A DNA stretch of 64,000 bases from NCBI RefSeq assembly GCF_032598905.1, contig NZ_CP122458.1, forward strand, positions 10,317,001 to 10,381,000. Reading direction: 5' to 3'. The notes below the pieces were generated by a model. It was given only the letters and a program-made list of their open reading frames with translations. It did no database searches and was not told the DNA's origin. This DNA is from Streptomyces sp. 11x1 (GTDB taxonomy: Bacteria > Actinomycetota > Actinomycetes > Streptomycetales > Streptomycetaceae). A program made the translations under genes and the position numbers. Positions 17,184 to 26,288 of the stretch are shown here, one piece after another (position 1 is the stretch's first letter; each line of letters begins with the position of its first letter).

Positions 17184-18008
17184 TCAGGCCGCGTCGAACG
17201 TGTAGTGCGGGGTGTGGTCCAGCAGCGCCGCCGGGGTCGTGTCGTCCCACGGCTTCATCGTCTCGTTCAGGTCCACCACGTTCGGCGTCCCGGCGGCCGG
17301 CAGGTACGCCGAGTTCGGGTGCAGCCGCTGCCAGTCGGCCCACAGCTTGTCGATGAACGCGTGGTGCAGCCAGAACACCGGGTCGTTGGGGGAGACCCCG
17401 GTGCCCATCTGGCCGCCCACCCAGACGTGCACCCGGTTGTGGAGGTTGACGCCCCGCCACCCCTCCAGGTGATTGCGGAACCCGTCCGAGGCACTGTTCC
17501 AGGGCGCCATGTCGTACGTGGACATGGCGAGCACGGAGTCCACCTCGGCCCGGGTCGGCAGCTGCCGCACCGTGCTCCCGAGGGCGCGGCGCAGATAGGT
17601 GCGGCCGTCGATGCGCACGTTGATCGGCCAGTTCCCGTTGGACGCCGCGAACGGGCCGTCCATCACCCGTCCGTCGCGGCTGCGTCCGGTGCCGCCGAGG
17701 AAGTCGGGGGCCCAGAGGGAGGAGCGGGCCGTGCGGTCGGCCGTCCAGTCCCAGTAGGGCAGGGCGACCGTGGAGTCCACGGACTGCAGGGCCCGTTCGA
17801 ACTCCAGCAGGAATCTACGGTGCCAGGGCAGGAAGGACGGCGAACGGTGGCCGGTGCGTTCGCCGTTGTCCGTGTCGCCGAGGATGAACGCGTTGTGCGT
17901 CGTGACGAACTCGTCGTAGCGGCCGGACCGCTTCAGCGCGATCAGCGCGTCGACGAAGCGCCGCTTCTCGTCGGCGGTCAGCGTCGCCTGGTTCTTGCGG
18001 GTGGTCAT
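17184..18008 (-). CDS. melC2: Tyrosinase
   Basis: 274 residues, the same length as known MelC2. It oxidises monophenols and diphenols to quinones, giving melanin. Type-3 copper ligands are visible: CuA His in TTHNAF, GHRSP and LPWHRRF; CuB His in LHNRVHVW and FWLHHAFIDKLW. It has no signal peptide of its own and needs MelC1, encoded just upstream (54-base gap), for copper loading and export. Starts MTTRKNQ, as in other Streptomyces tyrosinases. Confidence 0.95.
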   Translation of the reverse strand: MTTRKNQATLTADEKRRFVDALIALKRSGRYDEFVTTHNAFILGDTDNGERTGHRSPSFLPWHRRFLLEFERALQSVDSTVALPYWDWTADRTARSSLWAPDFLGGTGRSRDGRVMDGPFAASNGNWPINVRIDGRTYLRRALGSTVRQLPTRAEVDSVLAMSTYDMAPWNSASDGFRNHLEGWRGVNLHNRVHVWVGGQMGTGVSPNDPVFWLHHAFIDKLWADWQRLHPNSAYLPAAGTPNVVDLNETMKPWDDTTPAALLDHTPHYTFDAA

Positions 18009-18062
18009 GGTTCTGCGGCTCCTTGCGGTGTTTCCGGTGGTGCGTGTGCGCGGCGGCGTGGG

Positions 18063-18455
18063 TCAGTTGATGGGGACGAGGCGGGCGCCCTGGAGCTCGT
18101 CGACGGCCGCGCGGGCGGCCGCGCGCGGGGTCGGTACGGGGGAGTAGTGGCTGACGACGCTGATCCAGCTGCCGTCGGCGTTCCGCATCACGTGCAGCTC
18201 CGCCCCGTCGACGAACACCGCGTATCCGGTGCCGTGGTGGTGACTGCCACCCTCGGTGGCGCGGCCCTGTATCCGGCGGCCCCGGTAGACCTCGTCGAAG
18301 GGCTGGAGCGGCTGACGGCCGTCGTGGTCGCCGTGGCCGCCGTGGTCCTCGTGGCCGGTGCGATCGTCCGCGGCAGCCTCGGTGAGCGGGGCTGCGACGG
18401 TCACGGCGAGGGCCGCCGCGGCCCCGAGAGCGTGGCGCCGGGTGATGTCGGGCAT
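18063..18455 (-). CDS. melC1: Tyrosinase copper chaperone / cofactor
   Basis: 130 residues from ATG 18455 with AGGAGG eight bases upstream. The N-terminus [19 protein letters not shown] is a twin-arginine-type signal, so MelC1 carries folded MelC2 across the membrane. A His-rich segment ([13 protein letters not shown]) and later [13 protein letters not shown] (with the loop Tyr known to sit in the MelC2 active site) fit copper delivery. First gene of the melC operon. Confidence 0.92.
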   Translation of the reverse strand: MPDITRRHALGAAAALAVTVAAPLTEAAADDRTGHEDHGGHGDHDGRQPLQPFDEVYRGRRIQGRATEGGSHHHGTGYAVFVDGAELHVMRNADGSWISVVSHYSPVPTPRAAARAAVDELQGARLVPIN

Positions 18456-18793
18456 GCGAAAACCTCCTGGGAAAGGGGGGATTGATGACCCGTCATACCT
18501 ATCGACCCGCTGTGGGGCGGGAGAAATCCCAGGGAACCGGTTGGCTGTGATCAGGACAATCATGTACATGTCGTGCAAGGTTGAACAAAGATGATCTTGT
18601 CGTGTCGGCCTCGCGGGGGAGGGTGGAGGGAGATATTCCGCCCGGCGGCCGCACCGGCTCCGGTGATCTTGCGGTGCGGGTGCGGAGTGCGTGGTCGGCG
18701 TCACGCGGGCAAAGTGGCGTGAATCCGGACCGCACGCGCACTGCTACTCTTCGTGGTCAATTGATCGCTTTGCGCAGCGAAATGGGAGTGTGC
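18456..18793. other. Intergenic region between melC1 and FAD monooxygenase
   Basis: 338 bases holding divergent promoters. It is less GC-rich around 18540-18600 and includes a perfect 10-bp palindrome catgtacatg at 18561-18570 and, reading toward melC1, a possible -35 ttgcac near 18580. No gene is evident. Confidence 0.4.
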
Positions 18794-20005
18794 GTGAAGA
18801 TCGCGTGCGTCGGCGGCGGACCCGCAAGCCTGTACTTCTCGATCCTGATGAAGCGGCAGGACCCGTCCCACGACATCACCGTCCATGAACGGAACCCGGC
18901 CGGGTCCACCTACGGCTGGGGCGTCACCTACTGGTCCGAACTGCTGGACAAGCTCCGCGAGAAGGACCCCGAGACGGCCCTCGCCATCAGCGAGAACTCC
19001 GTCACCTGGAACAGCGGGGTGGCGCACGTCCGCGACCGCAGCACCGTCCAGCCCGGCGACGACGGCTTCGGCATCGGCAGGCGGCGCCTGCTCGAACTGC
19101 TGGCGGACCGAGCCCGCGCCCTGGGCGTCCGGGTGGAGTACGAGGACGAGATCACGGCCGACGCCCTGCCGGACGCCGACCTCGTCGTCGCGGGCGACGG
19201 AGTCAACAGCACGGTGCGCGAGAGGCACGCGGACCGCTTCGGCAGCGACATCACGCTCGGCCGCAACGCCTACATCTGGCTGGGCACGACCAAGGTCCAC
19301 GACGCCTTCACGTTCTCCTTCCAGGAGACCGGCCACGGCTGGATCTGGGCCTACGCCTATCCGTTCAGCGACGAGCAGAGCACTTGTGTCATCGAGTGCT
19401 CCCCCGAGACGCTGAGGGGCCTGGGCCTGGACCGTTTGGGCGAGGCCGACGGCCTGGCCCTGCTGGGGAAGCTCTTCGCCGACATCCTGGACGGCCATCC
19501 GCTGCTGGGCCGGGACCAGGGCGACGGCACCGCCCGGTGGTTCGCCTTCCGCACCCTGACCAACCGCGTCTGGCACCACGGCAACCTGGTCCTGCTCGGT
19601 GACGCGGCCCACACCACGCACTACTCCATCGGGGCCGGCACCACCCTCGCCCTGGAGGACGCCATGTGCCTGGCCGAGTCCCTCGGCGCCCACCCGGACA
19701 CGGAGAGCGCGCTCACCGCGTACGAGCGACGGCGCAAGTCCGACCTTCTGCGGCTGCAGAGCGCCGCCCGGTACAGCGCCCAGTGGTACGAGAACATCCA
19801 GCGGTACATCGAGCTGCCGCCGGAGCAGATGTTCGCGCTCCTCGGCCAACGGCACTCCCCGCTGCTGCCGTACGTGCCGCCGCAGCTCTACTACCGCCTC
19901 GACCGCGCGGCCGGCCGTCTGGAGGCACTGCGCCGGCTCAAGCGCTGGCTGGGCCCGAAGCTGGCCCGGTCCTCGCAGTCGCGAGCCCTCGCCGGACGGA
20001 AGTAG
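18794..20005 (+). CDS. FAD-dependent aromatic monooxygenase
   Basis: 403 residues. KIACVGGGPASLYFSILM is the FAD-binding GxGxxS/G motif and NLVLLGDAAHTTHYSIGAG is the GD motif of class A flavoprotein hydroxylases. The nearest families by eye are the N-terminal half of anthraniloyl-CoA/salicylyl-CoA hydroxylases and VioD-type tryptophan-derivative hydroxylases (shared GWGVTYW-like segment). It would hydroxylate an aromatic substrate using NAD(P)H. GTG 18794 is preferred because GGGAG lies six bases upstream; ATG 18782 has none. No biosynthetic partner is adjacent. Confidence 0.75.
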   Translation: MKIACVGGGPASLYFSILMKRQDPSHDITVHERNPAGSTYGWGVTYWSELLDKLREKDPETALAISENSVTWNSGVAHVRDRSTVQPGDDGFGIGRRRLLELLADRARALGVRVEYEDEITADALPDADLVVAGDGVNSTVRERHADRFGSDITLGRNAYIWLGTTKVHDAFTFSFQETGHGWIWAYAYPFSDEQSTCVIECSPETLRGLGLDRLGEADGLALLGKLFADILDGHPLLGRDQGDGTARWFAFRTLTNRVWHHGNLVLLGDAAHTTHYSIGAGTTLALEDAMCLAESLGAHPDTESALTAYERRRKSDLLRLQSAARYSAQWYENIQRYIELPPEQMFALLGQRHSPLLPYVPPQLYYRLDRAAGRLEALRRLKRWLGPKLARSSQSRALAGRK

Positions 20006-20033
20006 CCGGGAGCGAGCCGCGCCACCCCCGCCA

Positions 20034-20072
20034 CGGCTGGCCCGCGGCCCCGCCCGGCAGGCGGGCTAGCCG
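20034..20072. terminator. Hairpin between convergent monooxygenase and alkB-like genes
   Basis: Arms cggctggcccgc and gcgggctagccg (12 bp, one G-T pair) around a 15-base loop. The right arm overlaps the last codons of the convergent gene. Confidence 0.55.
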
Positions 20073-20695
20073 ACGCCGCGCGGCCGGAACTGGATGCTGA
20101 CGCGCGGCCCCACCGCCCGCGTCGACTTGGGCACCGCGTGGTCCCAGGTGCGCTGGCAGGAGCCGCCCATCACGATCAGATCACCGTGCCCCTGCGGGAA
20201 GCGCAGGGTCGGTCCACCGCCGCCGTGCGGGCGCAGGGCCAGATCGCGGGGGTCGCCCACGGACAGGATGGCCACCATCGTGTTCTCCCGGGCGCCCCGG
20301 CCGATCCGGTCGCCGTGCCAGGCCACACTGTCCCGGCCGTCGCGGTAGAAGCAGAGCCCCGCCGTGGCGAACGGCTCGCCGAGCTCGGAGCCGTAGTGCG
20401 CGGACAGCGCCTGCCGGGCCTCGTTCAGGACGGGGTGCGGCAGGGTGTCCTCGGGGCCGTAGTAGGCGAGCAGGCGGGGTACGTCCACCACCTGCTCGTA
20501 CATCTGCCGTCGCTCCGCCTTCCACGGCACCTCCTCGGCGAGCCGCGCGAACAGCGCGTCGGCGCCGGTCAGCCACCCGGGCAGCACGTCGACCCAGGCC
20601 CCGGCGCCCAGCTCCCGCCGGCGCAGCCCGTCGAGGGGGCCGAGGCGGACATCGTCGGACTGGTCGAAGAGGGAGCCCTGGAGGTGCGCGGCCAT
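20066..20695 (-). CDS. AlkB-type 2-oxoglutarate/Fe(II) dioxygenase
   Basis: 209 residues. The iron ligands are seen in SVAWHGDRIG (His-x-Asp) and in RTWDHAVPK (distal His), and RVSIQFRPR gives the Arg pair that binds 2-oxoglutarate. AlkB proteins remove alkyl groups from 1-methyladenine and 3-methylcytosine in DNA or RNA. No Ada or other alkylation repair gene is adjacent. Confidence 0.85.
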   Translation of the reverse strand: MAAHLQGSLFDQSDDVRLGPLDGLRRRELGAGAWVDVLPGWLTGADALFARLAEEVPWKAERRQMYEQVVDVPRLLAYYGPEDTLPHPVLNEARQALSAHYGSELGEPFATAGLCFYRDGRDSVAWHGDRIGRGARENTMVAILSVGDPRDLALRPHGGGGPTLRFPQGHGDLIVMGGSCQRTWDHAVPKSTRAVGPRVSIQFRPRGVG

Positions 20696-20755
20696 ACCTG
20701 CAGCGTACTCCCAGATTCGAAAACCTGTTCGCCCGGCTCCCCGTCGTCCGTCGGC

Positions 20756-21430
20756 TCAGTGCTGCTGCGCCTGCGGAGTCACCTCGCTCGGCCGTACCAC
20801 CACGAAACCCTCGCCCTCCAGCTTCAGCTGCACGGCCTCCCCGGAACCGCCGCGGATCATCGAACCGAAGGACTGGGAGCGGTGCAGCGAGGTGGTGAGG
20901 TGGGCCGTCCAGCCCACCACCGCGTCCGTGTCGACGAACACGGGCAGCTGCGGCGATACCGGGATGACCAGCGGATTTCCGTCACAGATGAGACCCAGCT
21001 TCCCCTGTCCCGTGAAGACGCTGTTGAACAGGCCGCCACCGGTCATGCCGGCGCCCTTCACCGTCTTGATCTCGTACGACAGGGACGCGTCGAAACAGAG
21101 CACGTTGCGTCCGTTGACGGTGAACACGTCGCCGGGCTCGATGTCGACGATGAAACAGTTCTGCGCCTCGTGCGCGAACCAGGCCTCGCCCTGACCGCGC
21201 ACCGCCATCAGTGCCAGCCCCTCGCCGGTGACCGCGCGCTTGAGCATGCCGCCCACGCCCTGGCCCTTGCGTTCGAACTGCAGGTTCCCCCGGAAGGCGA
21301 TCATCGCGCCCTGCCGGGCGAGCATCTCGCCGTTCACCGCGTACTTGATCGACTTGGCGTTCTGGACGCTCATTCCCGGCGCGTAGGCCGGCTGCACCAT
21401 GTTCTCGTTGGAGAAAAGATCGCTCTTCAT
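20756..21430 (-). CDS. AIM24-family protein
   Basis: 224 residues. Starts MKSDLFSNENM and shows the repeated beta-strand pattern of the AIM24/TRAP-like fold (GEMLARQGAMIAFRGNLQF; GEAWFAHEAQ; GGLFNSVFTGQGKL). Members occur widely in Streptomyces, often as several copies. No enzyme motif; structural or regulatory function is unknown. Divergent from the NUDIX gene with 103 bases between. Confidence 0.75.
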   Translation of the reverse strand: MKSDLFSNENMVQPAYAPGMSVQNAKSIKYAVNGEMLARQGAMIAFRGNLQFERKGQGVGGMLKRAVTGEGLALMAVRGQGEAWFAHEAQNCFIVDIEPGDVFTVNGRNVLCFDASLSYEIKTVKGAGMTGGGLFNSVFTGQGKLGLICDGNPLVIPVSPQLPVFVDTDAVVGWTAHLTTSLHRSQSFGSMIRGGSGEAVQLKLEGEGFVVVRPSEVTPQAQQH

Positions 21431-21533
21431 ACGGGCATGCTGTCCCGGACCGCCCGATTCCGCCAAGCGACGCGCGCGGCAAGCGAATTGAGGTGCCTGA
21501 CAACATCTCGACCGGAGTGGTAGAAGCGGACGC

Positions 21534-22217
21534 ATGACCAACAAGACCGTCGGAGTAGACCTCCCGGACCGCCGGGGTCGCACCGGGCTCGACCGCACCG
21601 GCCGGGACCTGACCGGTAACCCGCGCGTCAAGGTGCGGGACGTGCGCCTGCTGTCCAGCCACTGGTACGTGGAGCGCACGACGACCTTCGACTTCCAGCA
21701 CACCGACGGCACCTGGAGCACCCAGGAGCGCGAGACGCACGACCGGGGCAACGGCGCCACCGTCCTGCTCTACGACACCGAACGCGAAACCGTGCTGCTC
21801 ACCCGGCAGTTCCGCTACCCGGTGTACGTCAACGGCCACCCCGACGGGATGCTCGTCGAGACGCCGGGCGGTCTGCTCGACGAGGAGGACGAGCACCCCG
21901 AGGTCGCCGTGCGGCGCGAGGTCGTCGAGGAGACCGGTCACACCATCGGGGAGATCCGGCACGTCTTCGACATCTACATGAGCCCCGGGTCCGTCACCGA
22001 ACGCGTCAGCTTCTACGCCGCCCCCTACGGCCCGTCGACCCGTACCCACGAGGGCGGCGGCCTCGGTGAGGAGGGCGAGGACATCGAACTCGTCGAACTG
22101 CCCTTCCGCCGGGCGCTGGAGATGATCCGCAGCGGGGAGATCGCCGACGCCAAGACCATCATGCTGCTCCAGTGGGCGGCGCTGGACGGTCCGTTCGGTA
22201 CCGGCCGCGACGTCTGA
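21534..22217 (+). CDS. NUDIX hydrolase, NudK/ADP-ribose pyrophosphatase-like
   Basis: 227 residues. The Nudix box is complete: it opens GGLLDEEDE and closes with RREVVEETGH (G-x5-E-x7-R-E-U-x-E-E-x-G-U). The N-terminal part with LSSHWYVERTTTFDF and the tail AKTIMLLQWA match the GDP-mannose pyrophosphatase NudK subgroup. It would hydrolyse a nucleoside diphosphate sugar or ADP-ribose with Mg ions. Confidence 0.85.
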   Translation: MTNKTVGVDLPDRRGRTGLDRTGRDLTGNPRVKVRDVRLLSSHWYVERTTTFDFQHTDGTWSTQERETHDRGNGATVLLYDTERETVLLTRQFRYPVYVNGHPDGMLVETPGGLLDEEDEHPEVAVRREVVEETGHTIGEIRHVFDIYMSPGSVTERVSFYAAPYGPSTRTHEGGGLGEEGEDIELVELPFRRALEMIRSGEIADAKTIMLLQWAALDGPFGTGRDV

Positions 22218-22236
22218 GGGAGCCGCAGGGCCCCGT

Positions 22237-23142
22237 TCAGGGATCGAGCGTCTCGGCGGCCTCCGCTGCGACCGCCTCCGCCACCGCCGTCAGCGCGGGG
22301 GAGTCGAGCTTCCACTGCTGCCAGAACAGCGGGGCGTCCACGGTCCGTTCCGGTGCCAGGTCGACCAGCCGGCCGCTGTCGAGGAGTCGCTCGGCCTGGG
22401 CGGCGGGCACCATGCCCCAGCCCATGCCGGCGGCCACGGCGTCCACGAACCCCTCCGAGGTCGGTACGTAGTGCCGACGGGGACTGGCCGGGCGGCCCCG
22501 CGTCAGCCGCCGCACGAAGGCGTCCTGGAACTCGTCGCGCCGGTCGAAGAACACCACCGGCGCGTCGGCGATCAGCTCCTTGAGCGGTGTGCCCGATCCG
22601 AGGCCCAGCCACCGCTCCGCGAAGGCGGGCGTGGCGCAGGGCCGGTAGTGCATCCGGCCGAGCGGCCGGACCGAGCAGCCGGCCACGGCGTCCGGTGCCG
22701 AGGTGACCGCGGCCATCACGAGCCCCTCGCGCAGCAGCCGGGCCGTGTGCTGCTCGTCCTCCCGGAGCAGTTCGTAGCAGGGGCGCAGCTCCTCGGGCAC
22801 CCGGGTCAGGGCGGGCAGGAACCAGGTGGCCAGCGAGTCGGCGTTCACCGCGATCGACACCCGCGTGGTCTCCCCGGCGCCCGTCATCCCGAGCGCGGTG
22901 TGCGCGTCGTGTTCGAGACGGGCCAGCTGGCGCGCGAAACGGACGATCACCTCGCCGGACTCGGTCGGCCGCACCGGCTTCTCCCGGATCAGCAGGACCC
23001 GGCCGACCCGCTGCTCCAGCGCCTTGACCCGCTGGCTGACCGCCGACGGTGTCACGTGCAGGGCACCGGCCGCCGCGTCGAAGGTGCCCTCGTCCACCAC
23101 GGCCAGCAGGGTGCGCACCAGGTCGAGGGGCAGCTGAGACAT
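22237..23142 (-). CDS. LysR-family regulator, ArgP/LysG type
   Basis: 301 residues. The HTH is at about residues 18-37 (GTFDAAAGALHVTPSAVSQR). The ArgP/LysG subgroup is indicated by VTPSAVSQRVKALEQRVG and by its divergent position to a LysE-type exporter, the classic lysG-lysE arrangement, where the regulator senses Lys/Arg-type amino acids and activates the exporter. No ribosome site is seen just before the ATG; the message may be nearly leaderless. Confidence 0.85.
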   Translation of the reverse strand: MSQLPLDLVRTLLAVVDEGTFDAAAGALHVTPSAVSQRVKALEQRVGRVLLIREKPVRPTESGEVIVRFARQLARLEHDAHTALGMTGAGETTRVSIAVNADSLATWFLPALTRVPEELRPCYELLREDEQHTARLLREGLVMAAVTSAPDAVAGCSVRPLGRMHYRPCATPAFAERWLGLGSGTPLKELIADAPVVFFDRRDEFQDAFVRRLTRGRPASPRRHYVPTSEGFVDAVAAGMGWGMVPAAQAERLLDSGRLVDLAPERTVDAPLFWQQWKLDSPALTAVAEAVAAEAAETLDP

Positions 23143-23149
23143 CACGAAC

Positions 23150-23175
23150 GCTAATGATACGTAAGAATCCTTAGC
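23150..23175. promoter_or_regulatory. Candidate LysR operator between argP-like and lysE-like genes
   Basis: Inverted gctaa (23150-23154) and ttagc (23171-23175) frame the centre of the 63-base divergent region. The spacing fits a LysR-type site covering both promoters. No footprint data can be inferred from sequence. Confidence 0.4.
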
Positions 23176-23205
23176 TGTACGCATGGCGGTGCGTTTCCTA
23201 GCGTC

Positions 23206-23829
23206 GTGGCTGTGTTCAGTGAAATGACAGCTCTCGCGGCCGGATTCGGCACCGGCCTTTCCCTCATCGTCGCCATCGGAGCCCAGAACGCCTTCGTCCT
23301 CCGCCAGGGCCTGCACCGCGACGCCGTGCTTCCGGTCGTGGCCATCTGCGCCCTCTCCGACGCGCTGCTGATCGCCCTCGGCGTCGCCGGGGTCGGCGCG
23401 GTGGTCGTCGCCTGGCCCGGCGCGCTGACGGCGGTCGCCCTGATCGGCGGCGCGTTTCTCCTGGTCTACGGAGCTCTGGCCGCCCGCCGCGCCCTGCGAC
23501 CCGGCGACGACGCGCTGCGCGCGGGGAGCGGGTCGGCGGGCTCCCGGCGCCGGGCCGTCCTCACCTGTCTGGCGCTGACCTGGCTCAACCCGCACGTCTA
23601 CCTGGACACCGTGTTCCTGCTCGGCTCCATCGCCTCCGACCAGGGCCCCCTGCGCTGGACCTTCGGCCTCGGCGCCGGCCTCGCCAGCCTGTGCTGGTTC
23701 GCCGCCCTGGGCTTCGGCGCCCGGCTGCTCAGCCGGTACCTGGCCCGCCCGTCCGCCTGGCGGGTCCTCGACGGCCTGGTCTCGGTCACGATGCTCGTCC
23801 TCGGCGGGATGCTGATCGCCGGAGCCTGA
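23206..23829 (+). CDS. LysE/ArgO-family amino acid exporter
   Basis: 207 residues with about six hydrophobic segments. GLSLIVAIGAQNAFVLRQGL is the family signature near the N-terminus, and TWLNPHVYLDT is the conserved Asn-Pro motif of the fifth segment. It exports basic amino acids in homologues. Start could be GTG 23206, GTG 23212 or ATG 23224; none has a strong ribosome site. Paired with the divergent ArgP-like regulator. Confidence 0.85.
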   Translation: MAVFSEMTALAAGFGTGLSLIVAIGAQNAFVLRQGLHRDAVLPVVAICALSDALLIALGVAGVGAVVVAWPGALTAVALIGGAFLLVYGALAARRALRPGDDALRAGSGSAGSRRRAVLTCLALTWLNPHVYLDTVFLLGSIASDQGPLRWTFGLGAGLASLCWFAALGFGARLLSRYLARPSAWRVLDGLVSVTMLVLGGMLIAGA

Positions 23830-23933
23830 GTCACGGGGAGACAGCATGTGAGACGGCGGCGAAATCGCCTGTCCCGGCGGTGGTGATCTCCGCGATAGTG
23901 GTGCCCGTATCGAAAGATGTATCGAGCATCAGG

Positions 23934-25241
23934 ATGCCCGTGGACGCCACCCAGAGCAGCGCCGGTGACGACACCGCACCGGAGGACGACCCGGCGGCGC
24001 CACCCCGCGAGGGCTGGCGCCGCTGGGCGATGGACACCCGGCCGCTGCGCCGCCCCGCCTACCGGCGTCTGTGGTCCTCGACCATCGTCACCGCCGTCGG
24101 CAGCCAACTGACCGCAGTCGCCGTCCCCAAACAGATCTACGACATCACCGACTCCTCCGCCTGGGTCGGCTACGCCAGCCTCGCCGGCCTGCTGCCGCTG
24201 GTGGTCTTCGCGCTCTGGGGCGGCGCGGTCGCCGACAGCGTCGACCGCCGCACGCTGCTGCTCGTCACCAACACCGGTATCGCCGTCACCTCGGTGCTGT
24301 TCTGGGTGCAGGCCGTCACCGGTCTCGAATCCGTCTGGGCGCTGATGGCCCTGCTCGCCCTCCAACAGGCGTTCTTCGGCCTCAACTCACCCGCCCGCAA
24401 CGCCTCCGTGGCCCGACTGGTCCCCGCCGAGGAACTGCCGGCGGCCGCCGCGCTCGGCTCGACCGTGATGCAACTCGGCCTGGTGGCCGGACCGTTGCTC
24501 GCGGGTGCTCTCATCCCGGTGATCGGCCTGGCCGAGCTGTACCTCATCGACGCACTGGCCCTCTGCGTCACCCTCTGGGCCGTGTACCGGCTGCCCTCCC
24601 TGCCGCCCCTGGACAACGCCATGGCCAAGCGGGCCGGCCTGCGGGAGGTGGTCGCGGGCTTCCGTTACATCGCCCTGCACAAGGTGCTCCTGCTGTCCTT
24701 CCTCGCCGACATCATCGCCATGGTCCTGGGCATGCCCCGCGCCCTCTTCCCGCAGCTGGCCGCCACCACGTACGCGTCCTACGGCGAGGGATTCGCCCTC
24801 GGCCTGCTGTTCGCCGCGATCCCTGTCGGGGCCGTCGTGGGTGGCCTGATGTCGGGCACCTTCTCCCGCTCCCACCGGCACGGACTCATGGTCCTCGCGG
24901 CCGTCATGGCCTGGGGAGCGGCCATCACGGGCTTCGGGCTGAGCGCCGGCCTGTGGCTCGCGGTGGCGTTCCTCGTGGCCGCCGGAGTCGCCGACATGGT
25001 CTCGATGGTCTTCCGCGGCGCCATCCTGCTCTCCGCCGCGACCGACGAGATGCGCGGCCGGATGCAGGGCGTGTTCACCGTGGTCGTGGCCGGCGGCCCC
25101 CGTCTCGCCGACGTCCTGCACGGCACGGCGGGCGCCGCCTTCGGCACCCGTACGGCAGTCGCCGGCGGAGGTCTGTTGGTCATGATCGCCGTGCTGCTCC
25201 TGGCGACGGCCACACCGGCACTGCGACGGTACCGGATCTGA
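23934..25241 (+). CDS. MFS transporter of the EntS/enterobactin-exporter type
   Basis: 435 residues, about 12 membrane segments after a 45-residue hydrophilic N-terminus. RRPAYRRLWSSTIVTAVGSQ and GGAVADSVDRRTLL (motif A) are characteristic of the DHA3/EntS-like MFS group, which includes siderophore and macrolide exporters. No siderophore gene is next to it, so substrate is open. ATG 23934 has only a weak AGG upstream. Confidence 0.75.
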   Translation: MPVDATQSSAGDDTAPEDDPAAPPREGWRRWAMDTRPLRRPAYRRLWSSTIVTAVGSQLTAVAVPKQIYDITDSSAWVGYASLAGLLPLVVFALWGGAVADSVDRRTLLLVTNTGIAVTSVLFWVQAVTGLESVWALMALLALQQAFFGLNSPARNASVARLVPAEELPAAAALGSTVMQLGLVAGPLLAGALIPVIGLAELYLIDALALCVTLWAVYRLPSLPPLDNAMAKRAGLREVVAGFRYIALHKVLLLSFLADIIAMVLGMPRALFPQLAATTYASYGEGFALGLLFAAIPVGAVVGGLMSGTFSRSHRHGLMVLAAVMAWGAAITGFGLSAGLWLAVAFLVAAGVADMVSMVFRGAILLSAATDEMRGRMQGVFTVVVAGGPRLADVLHGTAGAAFGTRTAVAGGGLLVMIAVLLLATATPALRRYRI

Positions 25242-25306
25242 CCGATCGGCACACCGCCTCTTTCGTACGCTTATCAGCCCACCCCTCACAGGCAGGAGTT
25301 GCAACG

Positions 25307-26275
25307 ATGCACTACGTGAAGCTCGGCTCGACGGGTCTGGACGTGTCCCGGATCTGTGTGGGATGCATGAGTTTCGGCCTCCCCGACCGAGGCACGCACG
25401 AATGGACTCTGGACGAGGAGGCGTCACGCCCGCTGATCCGGCAGGCGCTGGACGCGGGGATCAACTTCTTCGACACCGCGAACGTCTACTCCGACGGCAC
25501 CAGCGAGGAGATCGTCGGCCGCGCGCTCGGCGAGTACGCGCGGCGCGAGGAGGTCGTCGTCGCGACCAAGGTCAACGGTGCCATGCACCAGGGCCCCAAC
25601 GCCTGGGGCCTGTCCCGCAAGGCGATCATGACGGAGATCGACAACAGCCTGCGGCGCCTCGGCACCGACTACGTGGACCTCTACCAGATCCACCGCTTCG
25701 ACCCCCACACCCCGGTCGAGGAGACGATGGAGGCCCTGCACGACGTGGTGAAGGCCGGCAAGGCCCGTTACCTCGGGGCCAGTTCGATGTACGCCTGGCA
25801 GTTCGCGAAGATGCAGCACACCGCCCGGCTGCACGGCTGGACCCGGTTCGTGTCCATGCAGAACCACTACAACCTCCTCTATCGCGAGGAGGAGCGCGAG
25901 ATGCTCCCGCTGTGCGAGGACCAGAGCGTCGCCACGCTGCCCTGGAGCCCGCTCGCGCGCGGCCGCCTCACCCGGGACTGGGGTTCCGTGACCGCCCGCA
26001 CCGAGACGGACAACTTCGGCAGGACGCTCTACCAGGAGGGCGACCGGGAGATCGTCGACGCCGTCACCCGGATCGCCGGTGAGCGCGGGGTGCCCCGTGC
26101 TCAGGTCGCCCTGGCCTGGCTGCTGAGCCGGCCCACGGTCACCGCCCCCATCGTCGGCGCCACCAAGCCCCACCACCTCGCCGACGCCGTGGCCTCCCTC
26201 GACGTCACCCTGACGGAGAAGGAGACCGAGGAACTGGAACGGCCCTACACCCCGCGCGCGATCAGCGGTCACTGA
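25307..26275 (+). CDS. Aldo/keto reductase
   Basis: 322 residues, AGGAG upstream of ATG. The TIM-barrel family residues are present: DTANVYSDGTSEE (Asp and Tyr), ATKVNGA (Lys) and YQIHRFD (His). The C-terminal NADPH-binding stretch APIVGATKPHHL is intact. Resembles the YajO/AKR11-13 class that reduces aldehydes and ketones. Lies 65 bases after the MFS gene on the same strand but no functional tie is visible. Confidence 0.85.
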   Translation: MHYVKLGSTGLDVSRICVGCMSFGLPDRGTHEWTLDEEASRPLIRQALDAGINFFDTANVYSDGTSEEIVGRALGEYARREEVVVATKVNGAMHQGPNAWGLSRKAIMTEIDNSLRRLGTDYVDLYQIHRFDPHTPVEETMEALHDVVKAGKARYLGASSMYAWQFAKMQHTARLHGWTRFVSMQNHYNLLYREEEREMLPLCEDQSVATLPWSPLARGRLTRDWGSVTARTETDNFGRTLYQEGDREIVDAVTRIAGERGVPRAQVALAWLLSRPTVTAPIVGATKPHHLADAVASLDVTLTEKETEELERPYTPRAISGH

Positions 26276-26288
26276 GCGGCCGCGGGCC

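Noticed and set aside
18794..20005. Considered as VioD or an anthraniloyl-CoA monooxygenase by name
   Set aside because: Only the general class A flavoprotein motifs and some family resemblance are visible; no pathway neighbours.
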